In this document: positions 1 to 7,332 of the stretch, in pieces
How positions within the stretch are numbered: position 1 is the stretch's first letter
How the letters are laid out: the number at the start of each line of letters is the position of its first letter
Notes under the pieces: model-generated
What the model was told of the DNA's origin: nothing
Seen by the model: the letters and a program-made list of their open reading frames with translations, nothing else
Database searches by the model: none
Made by a program: the position numbers and the translations under genes
Source of the DNA: Claveliimonas ammoniilytica
GTDB taxonomy: Bacteria > Bacillota > Clostridia > Lachnospirales > Lachnospiraceae
Reading direction: 5' to 3'
Assembly: GCF_025567415.1 (NCBI RefSeq)
Contig: NZ_JAOQJV010000008.1
Span: 48,909-112,908, forward strand
DNA length: 64,000 bases

Positions 1-898
1 CAAAAACCGGTGCCAGCACATCATTCTTTATCTGGCGGTTCAACTCATGCTGACAGCATGGCACAGACAGGATCACTTTTGCATTCCATCCTACTGCTTT
101 CGCCAGCGCAAAGTCTGTCGCCGTATCACACGCATGCAGTGTCACTACCATATCTACCGCATCTACTCCTGTATAGTCTGCGATATTTCCTTCCAGAAAA
201 TGCAATTTTTTATAACCATATTTTTCACTTAATTCATTACAGTGACGGATCACATCCTTCTTCAGATCCAGACCGATAATGCGGATATCATATCCTTTTA
301 ATTCATGCAGATAGTAATACATGGCAAATGTAAGATACGACTTGCCACATCCAAAGTCAAGAATCGTAACCTCCCGATCCTTTGGAAGTTCCGGAAGAAT
401 GTCCTCAACGAATTCCAGAAATCGGTTGATCTGGCGGAACTTGTCGAATCTGGCATGCACCACTTTTCCTTCCTGCGTCATCACGCCAAGATCTGTGAGA
501 AATGGCACTGCAGTTCCCTCTTCCAGCACATACTGCTTCTTGCGGTTATGGGACATGCTCACCATCTTCACCGGTTCCTTGCGCATTTTCTTCTTAATTG
601 TTACTTTTCCTTTCTTGCTGACAAGTACGGTGTAAGACGCTGCTCTGGTGTCCATCTGCATCTGACGCATCTCCTGCATGAACCGAAGCACTTCTTCTGC
701 TGCCGCTTCCGGTTCCAGATTCTTGTGAAATGCCTGATTACCACGGAAAATCTCTAACTGAAAGAAAAGTGTGTCCTTCTTCATAAGTGGACGCACTTTC
801 ACTTTTGCTGTTCCGTCTTTGGTACGGGGTCCGCTCAATACTGCAGACATAAAATCTATATTCATCTGTTCTTTTAATAATGTTCTTAAATTCTCCAT
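1..898 (-). CDS. Class I SAM-dependent methyltransferase, 3' end outside window
   Basis: The reading frame is open on the minus strand from ATG at 898 to the window edge, so the C-terminus is missing after about 299 residues. An N-terminal segment of about 110 residues precedes a Rossmann methyltransferase fold with the glycine motif ILDFGCGKSYLTFA, an acidic ribose-binding strand (IIGLDLKKD) and a later VVTLHACDTATDFAL segment. This combination is typical of the Methyltransf_32-type family, whose members are mostly uncharacterised; a nucleic acid substrate is possible but cannot be read from the sequence. It is transcribed in the same direction as the two-component genes behind it but is separated from them by a strong terminator, so it probably has its own promoter. 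Confidence 0.85.
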   Translation of the reverse strand, partial: MENLRTLLKEQMNIDFMSAVLSGPRTKDGTAKVKVRPLMKKDTLFFQLEIFRGNQAFHKNLEPEAAAEEVLRFMQEMRQMQMDTRAASYTVLVSKKGKVTIKKKMRKEPVKMVSMSHNRKKQYVLEEGTAVPFLTDLGVMTQEGKVVHARFDKFRQINRFLEFVEDILPELPKDREVTILDFGCGKSYLTFAMYYYLHELKGYDIRIIGLDLKKDVIRHCNELSEKYGYKKLHFLEGNIADYTGVDAVDMVVTLHACDTATDFALAKAVGWNAKVILSVPCCQHELNRQIKNDVLAPVF

Positions 899-931
899 GC
901 TGACATTATATCTGATTTTCACCTTTCCGTA

Positions 932-976
932 AACACAAAAGATTGCGGGCATCTGCTCCTGCAGACACCCACAATC
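932..976 (-). terminator. Intrinsic terminator of the two-component operon
   Basis: Bases 941-956 and 961-976 form a 16-bp stem with a four-base loop (tcct), followed on the minus strand by a TTTTGTGTT tract. It lies directly behind the histidine kinase stop codon at 980. Confidence 0.85.
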
Positions 977-979
977 ATT

Positions 980-3544
980 CTAATCATTTATCCTTGCAAA
1001 TGTAATGGTTACACGGAACAGATCTCCGTCCAGATACAGTTCAAATTTGGCGTTCATGAGTTTCGCAAGATCTCTTGCAATGGAAAGTCCCAGTCCGCTT
1101 CCTTCGGTGCTTCTGGATACATCGCCCCGGATAAAACGCTCCGTCAGCTCATCTGCACTGATATTTAACGGCTGCTCGGATACATTTTTCAGTGAGAATA
1201 CTACTTCTGTCTCGGTCAGTTTCAGATCTGCATAGATCCGGCTTCCTTCCAACGCATATTTGGCCGCATTGTTATAAATATTTTCCAGAATACGCCAGGT
1301 GCGTCTGCCGTCTGCCCAGACATATGCCGGCTCTTCCGGCAGATTCAGAATTTCTTTCAGATCACGCTTCTCAAATTTCTCTACAAATTCGCCGCTGGTC
1401 TGCTGGATCATTTCCGTCAGGTTCAGCTTCATACAGTTCAGCACTACGTTACCGCTGCTGACCTTGGATGCCTCCACCACATCTTCTGTCAGCGTCTTAA
1501 GTCGCTGTGCCTTTGCCTCCAGCACTTCGAGATAACTCTGAATCTTCGGATCCTGAATATTTTCCCGCTTCATCAGATCAATGTAATTGATGATCGACGT
1601 GAGCGGCGTCTTGATATCATGAGACACATTCGTGATCAGATCCGTCTTCAACCGTTCATTCTTCATACCAGCCTCTACCGCAGCATCCAGACCATCACCG
1701 ATACGGTTAATACTCTCTGCTATATCCTTCTGCTCACCTTTCAGCCCTTTCAGCGGAATCTTATAATCCACCTGACCTTCTGCAATCCTATGAATGCCTT
1801 TAACGATCTGTTTTCTTCCTGCCGCCTGCGACACCACATAGATAAAAGCCGCCACATCTGCTGCAATAGCAATCAGCAAAAATATTCCATCTCCGCTCGC
1901 CCATAAAAACTGCGTTATGATAAATGCGATCATGATAAGGCACTGTCGTCCTACCGCCGGTATCATGCGGAAGAATGCATATGCATGAATACCCAGCCAC
2001 CGGAGAACACTCCTCTTCCACAGGCTTCTGGCTTTGATCCTGCGGATCAGACTCAGGTATCCGAACATGAAAAACGCACAGGTTCCAAATCCAAGGATTC
2101 CTATTCCAATCAGCGTCGGCACACTTGCCCCCGGCGACCATCCCAGATAATAGATCTCATCTGACCATACAATATTGCTCAGACAGTTCGCCACATTCAG
2201 CATGATCGCTGCGAAGATCCCCCACAGTCCCACTACAATGATCGCTCCAACCTCGGTCGGCAGCTTATCAAAACCTGTCAAATATAAGTCTGTATCTTCC
2301 GGCTTTCTTCCCGCCACGATCGTCAGCCAGATTATACATACCATCAACAATATGCCTGATAATATTGCTCCTGCCAATGCAACTCCGATACCGGACTGAT
2401 AATAACTGTAGCTGTGGCTTTCATAATAGAATGCATCCTGTACCGGATACTTCGTATCCACCCCCATTACAAATACAAAATCCTGAGGATCTGTCACCAG
2501 ACGATTATGATAATCGCAATCACTGTATAGTACACCCGTCACGTTACCTTCAAACTGCGACGCCCTCGCGCCAACCAGCACATATTTATCCAGCATTCCG
2601 ATCTTCTTCACACTGTCATCCAGATTATCAAAATCCGCATACTCTTTCCGATTTGTATAAATCGTCTTTTTATCCCGATCCGCATACAAATACGTTACAT
2701 TACTGCTATTCTCTTCATACCCGGAAAGCATACTGTCATATGCCTGTTTTTCCACATTAATAATACTAAGTACATTCCAGATCTGGGTAAATGCCTGATC
2801 GAGATTGCCGTTCCACTCCGGATTATGATTTACAATGTCCAGTACATTCTCTGCATCGATTGGCGAACAGGTCTCTTCTACCCACATACCATCATAATCC
2901 CAACAATCCACATACTGTACTGCATTATCCTGATCTATTACCGTCAGCTTAGAATCTCCATCTTCTTCATAATATTCACCGTCCTGCAGTTCCTGCAGAA
3001 TACTGGAGGAACTATTGTCTTCCGTTTCGTTAATAAATTTCAATTCGCCACTGTCAATCTTAGACTTAAAATCACTAAAATAAAAATACTCATATGTAGA
3101 ATCCGGCTTCTTACATACTAAAATCTCATTCTCGCCCGAACTTCCGTATTGATCCGAATTGATATCTCCATCATATATTTTTTCTTCCCAATCAATCAGA
3201 TCGGATAATCTATATGCAAGACCATGTTCATTTTTACCATCAATCGGTTGGCTGTTACTGACATTCTGGATATCTACGATTTTATCACCATCAAATTCAC
3301 CATCCGTCTCGAACTGTTCTTTTGCCTCCAATCCTGCGAGGATGTCTGCATACTGATTCATAAATGTCTCTGCAAACCCCTGTGTATCTTCGTATTGTAC
3401 ATTGTCCCCTTTTAATACATTTGCCGCAGCCCTGGGACATGAAATAATCCAAACCATACTGATGATCAGAATAACTGCTATCACCTGTGTAAAGCCTATA
3501 AGGATCCCTTTCATCCAGCTGCTCTTATACCATTCTTTCTTCAT
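980..3544 (-). CDS. Multi-pass membrane sensor histidine kinase
   Basis: An 854-residue sensor kinase. One N-terminal transmembrane helix (about 12-36) is followed by a large acidic extracytoplasmic region to about residue 385, then five to six membrane helices to about 570, a HAMP-like linker (RIAEGQVDYKIPLKG), the dimerisation H-box NVSHDIKTPLTSI with the phospho-accepting histidine, and a HATPase_c domain with N-box (ENIYNNAAKYA) and G-box (GSGLGLSIARDL). It lies 36 bases behind the response regulator start, so the two are co-transcribed and form a cognate pair. The signal is unknown; the long Asp/Glu/Tyr-rich sensor region resembles nothing I can name. It is longer than classical kinases because of the sensor and the extra helices. 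Confidence 0.93.
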   Translation of the reverse strand: MKKEWYKSSWMKGILIGFTQVIAVILIISMVWIISCPRAAANVLKGDNVQYEDTQGFAETFMNQYADILAGLEAKEQFETDGEFDGDKIVDIQNVSNSQPIDGKNEHGLAYRLSDLIDWEEKIYDGDINSDQYGSSGENEILVCKKPDSTYEYFYFSDFKSKIDSGELKFINETEDNSSSSILQELQDGEYYEEDGDSKLTVIDQDNAVQYVDCWDYDGMWVEETCSPIDAENVLDIVNHNPEWNGNLDQAFTQIWNVLSIINVEKQAYDSMLSGYEENSSNVTYLYADRDKKTIYTNRKEYADFDNLDDSVKKIGMLDKYVLVGARASQFEGNVTGVLYSDCDYHNRLVTDPQDFVFVMGVDTKYPVQDAFYYESHSYSYYQSGIGVALAGAILSGILLMVCIIWLTIVAGRKPEDTDLYLTGFDKLPTEVGAIIVVGLWGIFAAIMLNVANCLSNIVWSDEIYYLGWSPGASVPTLIGIGILGFGTCAFFMFGYLSLIRRIKARSLWKRSVLRWLGIHAYAFFRMIPAVGRQCLIMIAFIITQFLWASGDGIFLLIAIAADVAAFIYVVSQAAGRKQIVKGIHRIAEGQVDYKIPLKGLKGEQKDIAESINRIGDGLDAAVEAGMKNERLKTDLITNVSHDIKTPLTSIINYIDLMKRENIQDPKIQSYLEVLEAKAQRLKTLTEDVVEASKVSSGNVVLNCMKLNLTEMIQQTSGEFVEKFEKRDLKEILNLPEEPAYVWADGRRTWRILENIYNNAAKYALEGSRIYADLKLTETEVVFSLKNVSEQPLNISADELTERFIRGDVSRSTEGSGLGLSIARDLAKLMNAKFELYLDGDLFRVTITFARIND

Positions 3545-3580
3545 ATTAACTCCGTTCTGCTGACAAACGCCAGCTTATAA

Positions 3581-4279
3581 TCAGCGCTTTTCCACCTTAT
3601 AGCCTACTCCCCAGACTACTTTCAGATATCTCGGATCCTTTGGATTAATCTCAATCTTTTCACGGATATGACGGATATGTACCGCGACCGTATTATCCGC
3701 ACCCAAAGCCTCCTCATTCCAGATACTTTCATAAATCTGTTCGATTGAAAAAACTCGTCCCTGATTCTTCACTAATAGTAATAATATGTTATATTCTATC
3801 GGCGTCAGTTTTATCGGTTCACCGTCTACTGTAACCATTTTCTGATCATCATTGATCACCAGACCACCGGTGCTGTATACCGCTTCGTTCTCTTTGATTC
3901 CGGCTGTACTGCCAAGCTTCGTGAATCTGCGGATCTGTGACTTCACCCTCGCAACCAGTTCCAGTGGGTTAAATGGTTTCGTCACGTAATCATCAGCCCC
4001 GATATTCAGTCCCAGAATCTTATCTGCATCCTCTGATTTTGCGGAAAGGATAATAATCGGCATGTTATTCTTCTCGCGGATCTTCAATGTTGCCCGAATG
4101 CCATCAAGTTTCGGCATCATCACATCCATAATAAGCAGATCAAACGGTTCCTTTTCCAGCATCTGGATTGCCTCCGCTCCGTCATAAGCCTTTTTGATCT
4201 CGTATCCCTCCTGGGACAGATATATCTCAATCGCATCTACGATTGCTTTATCATCATCACATACTAATATTTTAGACAT
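3581..4279 (-). CDS. OmpR/PhoB-family response regulator
   Basis: A receiver domain (acidic pair CDDD near the N-terminus, phospho-acceptor aspartate in LLIMDVMMPKLDG, switch serine and lysine in LSAKSED and YVTKPF) is joined to a C-terminal winged helix (LTPIEYNILLLL, TVAVHIRHIREKIE, VWGVGYKVEK). The start at 4279 (MSKILVCDDD) is chosen because GAGGTGA lies 5 bases upstream; a longer frame to 4309 has no ribosome site. Its likely promoter is TTGAAC (4321-4326) with a 17-base spacer to TATAGT (4298-4303). A 13-base string in this promoter also occurs upstream of two small RNAs in this window, making this regulator a candidate for controlling them; that is inference. Confidence 0.94.
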   Translation of the reverse strand: MSKILVCDDDKAIVDAIEIYLSQEGYEIKKAYDGAEAIQMLEKEPFDLLIMDVMMPKLDGIRATLKIREKNNMPIIILSAKSEDADKILGLNIGADDYVTKPFNPLELVARVKSQIRRFTKLGSTAGIKENEAVYSTGGLVINDDQKMVTVDGEPIKLTPIEYNILLLLVKNQGRVFSIEQIYESIWNEEALGADNTVAVHIRHIREKIEINPKDPRYLKVVWGVGYKVEKR

Positions 4280-4297
4280 TTTTATCACCTCACTCTC

Positions 4298-4343
4298 ACT
4301 ATAAAGCATCCTCTTAAGAAGTTCAATCAGGAAGAACTGTCAA
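4298..4343 (-). promoter_or_regulatory. Promoter of the two-component operon with CTTAAG motif
   Basis: The minus strand reads TTGAAC, 17 bases, TATAGT. The string GAACTTCTTAAGA (4312-4324) overlaps the -35 and is identical to the distal box in front of the small RNAs at 50.74 and 53.93 kb. A second partial copy, ACTTCTTGACAG, lies about 25 bases further upstream. Autoregulation is an inference. Confidence 0.5.
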
Positions 4344-4408
4344 GAAGTTGTATTCGCTTTACAACAACAGCATAACAATAATTTTTTAATATCCATAAAT
4401 GGAATTTC

Positions 4409-4699
4409 TTAAGGATTTTTAAAAATTCTTACAGGTCCTTCGATGTGATATCCTTCGATCATACCTTCAAGCTCTCTCTTCTCTGCCTCAGCATCTCTTT
4501 CCGTTACCGCATAAGATGTCCAATATACACCAAAAGGAATCCCCAGTTTCTCACAGCAGTCCGCATTTGCCCGAAAGAGCCGGTCCACTTCACCACCATA
4601 ACCCACACATAACATAACACCATGTACATCTGCTTTTTTCACCATTTCCCAGTTAACCTCTCCCATGTTCTCGTTAACAAGCACCGTATATTTTCCCAT
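4409..4699 (-). CDS. Truncated GH25 lysozyme-like protein
   Basis: A 96-residue protein resembling the first half of glycoside hydrolase family 25 (lysozyme) catalytic domains: VNWEMVKKADVHGVMLCVGYGG, spoken of here as residues about 15-36, matches the strand-helix start of the barrel, and CEKLGIPFGVYWTSYA matches the next strand. The usual family domain is about 190 residues. The acidic catalytic residues (N-terminal Asp and the later D-x-E) are absent, and there is no signal peptide or wall-binding repeat, so a hydrolase activity is unlikely. A ribosome site and a clean start and stop suggest it is still expressed; it may be a decayed lysozyme or a small binding protein. Confidence 0.6.
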   Translation of the reverse strand: MGKYTVLVNENMGEVNWEMVKKADVHGVMLCVGYGGEVDRLFRANADCCEKLGIPFGVYWTSYAVTERDAEAEKRELEGMIEGYHIEGPVRIFKNP

Positions 4700-4903
4700 A
4701 ATTTAACTCCATTTTTCTGCTTACTGTTATCATATGAACTATTTTTGGTAATGTGATACAAATTTTATTCAATAATATGTGCTTTTTTGACTCATATGCA
4801 CGAAAATCATTTACAAATGGCGATAAAATAAATTATCATATAGTTAAGGTACTTGTATTACGGCTGTGAAGATTCAGATAGCTCGGTGAAAGGAGTCAAT
4901 GAT

Positions 4904-5233
4904 ATGAGAGATATACAAAAACTGGTTCGTTCCTTGGGTATTGGTGGAAATTATCAAGGATACCGGTATTTATTGTATGCCCTCTCCCTCTGTCTCCAGA
5001 ATGAAGATTACCTGTTAAGCGTGAGCAAGCTGTTATATCCGGAGATTGCTCATACTTACCAGACCTCTGCAAGCAGTGTAGAGCGAAATCTACGTACCGT
5101 TGTATCCGTCTGTTGGGAACGTGGAAACCGTCCCCTATTGGAATCCATCTCTCTTTGTCCGCTCTCCTCGAAACCAACCATCGGCGAATTTCTGGACATA
5201 CTCACTGAATACCTGAAGGATTCTGCAAAATAA
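4904..5233 (+). CDS. Stand-alone Spo0A C-terminal-like DNA-binding protein
   Basis: A 109-residue protein (MRDIQKLVRSLGIGGNYQGY) that resembles the sigma-A-activating, DNA-binding C-terminal domain of Spo0A: the LGI...G..GY entry helix, a tyrosine-rich second helix (YRYLLYALSLCLQN), then YPEIAHTYQTSASSVERNLRTVV, which matches the YP.IA...TT...VERAIRHAI recognition region. No receiver domain is present, so it cannot be phosphorylated like Spo0A. The start at 4904 has AAAGGAG 8 bases upstream; an in-frame start at 4853 lacks one. It is a single gene on the plus strand, followed about 155 bases later by a small RNA gene. It may act as an unregulated or competing reader of Spo0A-type sites. The fold assignment is confident; the role is not known. 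Confidence 0.75.
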   Translation: MRDIQKLVRSLGIGGNYQGYRYLLYALSLCLQNEDYLLSVSKLLYPEIAHTYQTSASSVERNLRTVVSVCWERGNRPLLESISLCPLSSKPTIGEFLDILTEYLKDSAK

Positions 5234-5307
5234 TCAATCGCTCCCAAATCTAAGTATCTATTTTTTGTAGCACTAACAGACGAAATTTATGCCATATTTT
5301 TTATTTT

Positions 5308-5382
5308 GTTAAGAGGTTTTTAAGATTTTTTCGTTTTCTTTTAGAGAATCAACATATTTCTGACATATTTGGCTATTATAAT
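5308..5382 (+). promoter_or_regulatory. Promoter of small RNA A with activator-type repeats
   Basis: Distal box GTTAAG-AGGTT-TTTAAG (5308-5324), then 52 bases to the -10 TATAAT (5377-5382). Immediately upstream of the -10 is the direct repeat CATATTT-CTGA-CATATTT (5353-5370) ending 6 bases before it and covering the -35 position. The same geometry recurs at 9.4, 50.7 and 53.9 kb and, without a clear distal box, at 54.15 kb. Confidence 0.65.
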
Positions 5383-5387
5383 AAATG

Positions 5388-5526
5388 TCAGATAGTTGAT
5401 AAGACATCAGCTATCTCCCCCTCATAAAGTACTAACCAATGATTTTGGTGACGCACTTTACTCTCATTCCTTTAGATAACTATAACAACGACGAAGGGCG
5501 TGAATTTTACAATTCACGCCCTTTCG
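5388..5526 (+). ncRNA. Small RNA family member A (csRNA-like)
   Basis: No open reading frame. Hairpin 1 pairs GATAGTTGAT (5391-5400) with ATCAGCTATC (5406-5415). A CU-rich linker TCTCCCCCTC follows. Hairpin 2 has an AAAGT/ACTTT base and an ACCAA/TTGGT apex (about 5427-5460). Then comes the stretch CTCTCATTCCTTTAGATAAC, shared with the copies at 50.8 and 54.0 kb and largely with the copy at 54.2 kb, and a terminator AAGGGCGTGAATT / AATTCACGCCCTT (5494-5523). The two hairpins keep their pairing while changing sequence among the copies, which supports a functional RNA. The unpaired CATTCCTTT can pair with AAAGGAATG, that is, a ribosome site plus start codon. Confidence 0.7.
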
Positions 5527-5598
5527 CTGTAGATTAGGAAATCATTCATTTTGATTACTAATAAAATCTGTTTGATTAATCATAACTCTGTGTATTAC

Positions 5599-7332
5599 TT
5601 ATTTATTCTTCATATGTTCTGTATGTAACAGCATGTGTGACTTGTGTGAATTCGGCTTCTCGAAATATTCTTCATACAGTTTCTGCACATCCTGATTCTC
5701 ATGGGAATATCGGATATCTGCATTCTTATCCAGATAATACAGATTCTTGCCACGCTCAAACGCCAGCTCTTCGCCATCATGGATCGGCTGTCCGCCGCCT
5801 CCTACACATCCTCCCGGACACGCCATGACTTCTACGAAATCATACTGCGCCTCGCCACGCTCAATCTTGTCAATCAGTGCTCTCGCATTACCCAGCCCGC
5901 TGACTGCTGCCGTCCGCACTGTCACATCATCCACCTGGAAGACCGCTTCCTGTACGCCCTGATGCTCGTTAAATCCGGTGCTTCTGACTGCCTGGAATGC
6001 ATCTGCCGGTGGATTCTCGCCCTTCAGCAGATAATATGCCGTACGAAGTGCTGCCTCCATTACACCGCCGGTTGCTCCGAAGATCACGCCTGCTCCGGTG
6101 CCTTCCTGCATTGGGCGGTCGCTTTCCTGATCCATCAATGTAGACGGCTCAATGTGTGCCGCACGGATCATACGTAACAGCTCTCTGGTCGTCACTACCG
6201 CGTCCACATCATGTCCCACATATTCTCCATGGTACAGATCCATCTCACGCTCGCTCTTTTTCGCTACACATGGCATCACGGATACCGTATAGATCTTCTC
6301 CGGCGATACGCCAAGCTTCTCTGCAAAATATGTCTTCATTACCGCGCCAAACATCTGCTGTGGTGACTTCGCTGATGACAGATATTTGACCAGATGCGGA
6401 TACTGTGATTTGATGAAACGGATCCATCCCGGACAGCATGATGTAAACATCGGTCTGTCTTTCAGTTCACCGGATGTGAATCTCTGCAGAAATTCCGTTC
6501 CCTCTTCCATAATGGTCAGATCCGCTGAAAATGAGGTATCGAATACATAGTCCGCACCCAGTCTCCTCCATACATCGATGATCTTGCCAACCGTTGCTTC
6601 TTCTCTTGACAGTCCCAGCTCTTCGCCCCAGGCTGCACGTACAGCCGGTGCGATCTGAACAACTACGATCTTCTCCGGATCTGCAATTGCATTCCATACC
6701 TTCTCGGTCTCGTCGCGTTCTGTCAGCGCTCCCGTCGGACAATGTGTAATACACTGTCCGCACAGAGAACAGGCTGCTTCTTCAATCTTCTTATAGCCAG
6801 CCACATTGATCGTGGTTCGTGATCCGGTTCCTTCTACATCCCAGATACTCAGGCTCTGTACCTTATCACATACCTGGATACAGCGCATACACTTAATACA
6901 CTTGGATGAATCACGGATCAATGGGAACTCTTTGCTCCACGGCTGTTTCTCAATCTCCATCTTAAATGGAATATGTATAATGTTCAGATCATTTGCCACT
7001 CTCTGCAGACTGCAGTTGCCGCTTCGGATACAGGTTACGCATTCGCAGTTGTGCTGCGACAGGATCAGTTCCACTGTGGTACGTCTGTTTCGGCGCACCT
7101 TCGGACTGTTGGTGTAAATGATCATGCCCTCCTCTACCATATTATTGCAGGAAGTGATCAGCTTATCTTTTCCTTCGATCTCTACCACACAGACACGACA
7201 GGCTGCGATCTCATTGATCCCTTTCAGATAACACAGCTTCGGAATCGGAATTCCATTCTGTCTGGCAGCTTCCATGATGGTCGTATTTTCCGATGCGGAA
7301 ATCTGTTTTCCGTCTATTGTAAGATTTACCAT
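5599..7332 (-). CDS. [FeFe]-hydrogenase catalytic subunit
   Basis: A 577-residue multi-cluster hydrogenase that interconverts protons and H2. Order of parts: N-terminal [2Fe-2S] domain (cysteines about 34-62), His-Cys [4Fe-4S] motif HNCECVTCIRSGNC (about 95-107), two [4Fe-4S] motifs (CIKCMRCIQVC about 145-155 and CSLCGQCITHC about 188-198), then the H-cluster domain with FTSCCPGW (296-302), MPCVAKKSE (about 354) and MACPGGCVGGGGQP (about 510), and a small-subunit-like tail. This matches the NADH/NADPH-linked multimeric type (HndD/HydA-like). Its start overlaps the upstream flavoprotein by 7 bases, so both are translated from one message and probably form a complex. The HydE maturase is present at 49.4 kb; HydF and HydG are not in the window. 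Confidence 0.95.
   Translation of the reverse strand: MVNLTIDGKQISASENTTIMEAARQNGIPIPKLCYLKGINEIAACRVCVVEIEGKDKLITSCNNMVEEGMIIYTNSPKVRRNRRTTVELILSQHNCECVTCIRSGNCSLQRVANDLNIIHIPFKMEIEKQPWSKEFPLIRDSSKCIKCMRCIQVCDKVQSLSIWDVEGTGSRTTINVAGYKKIEEAACSLCGQCITHCPTGALTERDETEKVWNAIADPEKIVVVQIAPAVRAAWGEELGLSREEATVGKIIDVWRRLGADYVFDTSFSADLTIMEEGTEFLQRFTSGELKDRPMFTSCCPGWIRFIKSQYPHLVKYLSSAKSPQQMFGAVMKTYFAEKLGVSPEKIYTVSVMPCVAKKSEREMDLYHGEYVGHDVDAVVTTRELLRMIRAAHIEPSTLMDQESDRPMQEGTGAGVIFGATGGVMEAALRTAYYLLKGENPPADAFQAVRSTGFNEHQGVQEAVFQVDDVTVRTAAVSGLGNARALIDKIERGEAQYDFVEVMACPGGCVGGGGQPIHDGEELAFERGKNLYYLDKNADIRYSHENQDVQKLYEEYFEKPNSHKSHMLLHTEHMKNK

Noticed and set aside
5388..5490. Possible riboswitch-like switch in the small RNAs, GATAGTT pairing either in hairpin 1 or with the downstream AACTATA
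   Set aside because: The downstream partner is not kept in copy D (TAACTTTTAAA), and the RNAs end before any gene on their strand.
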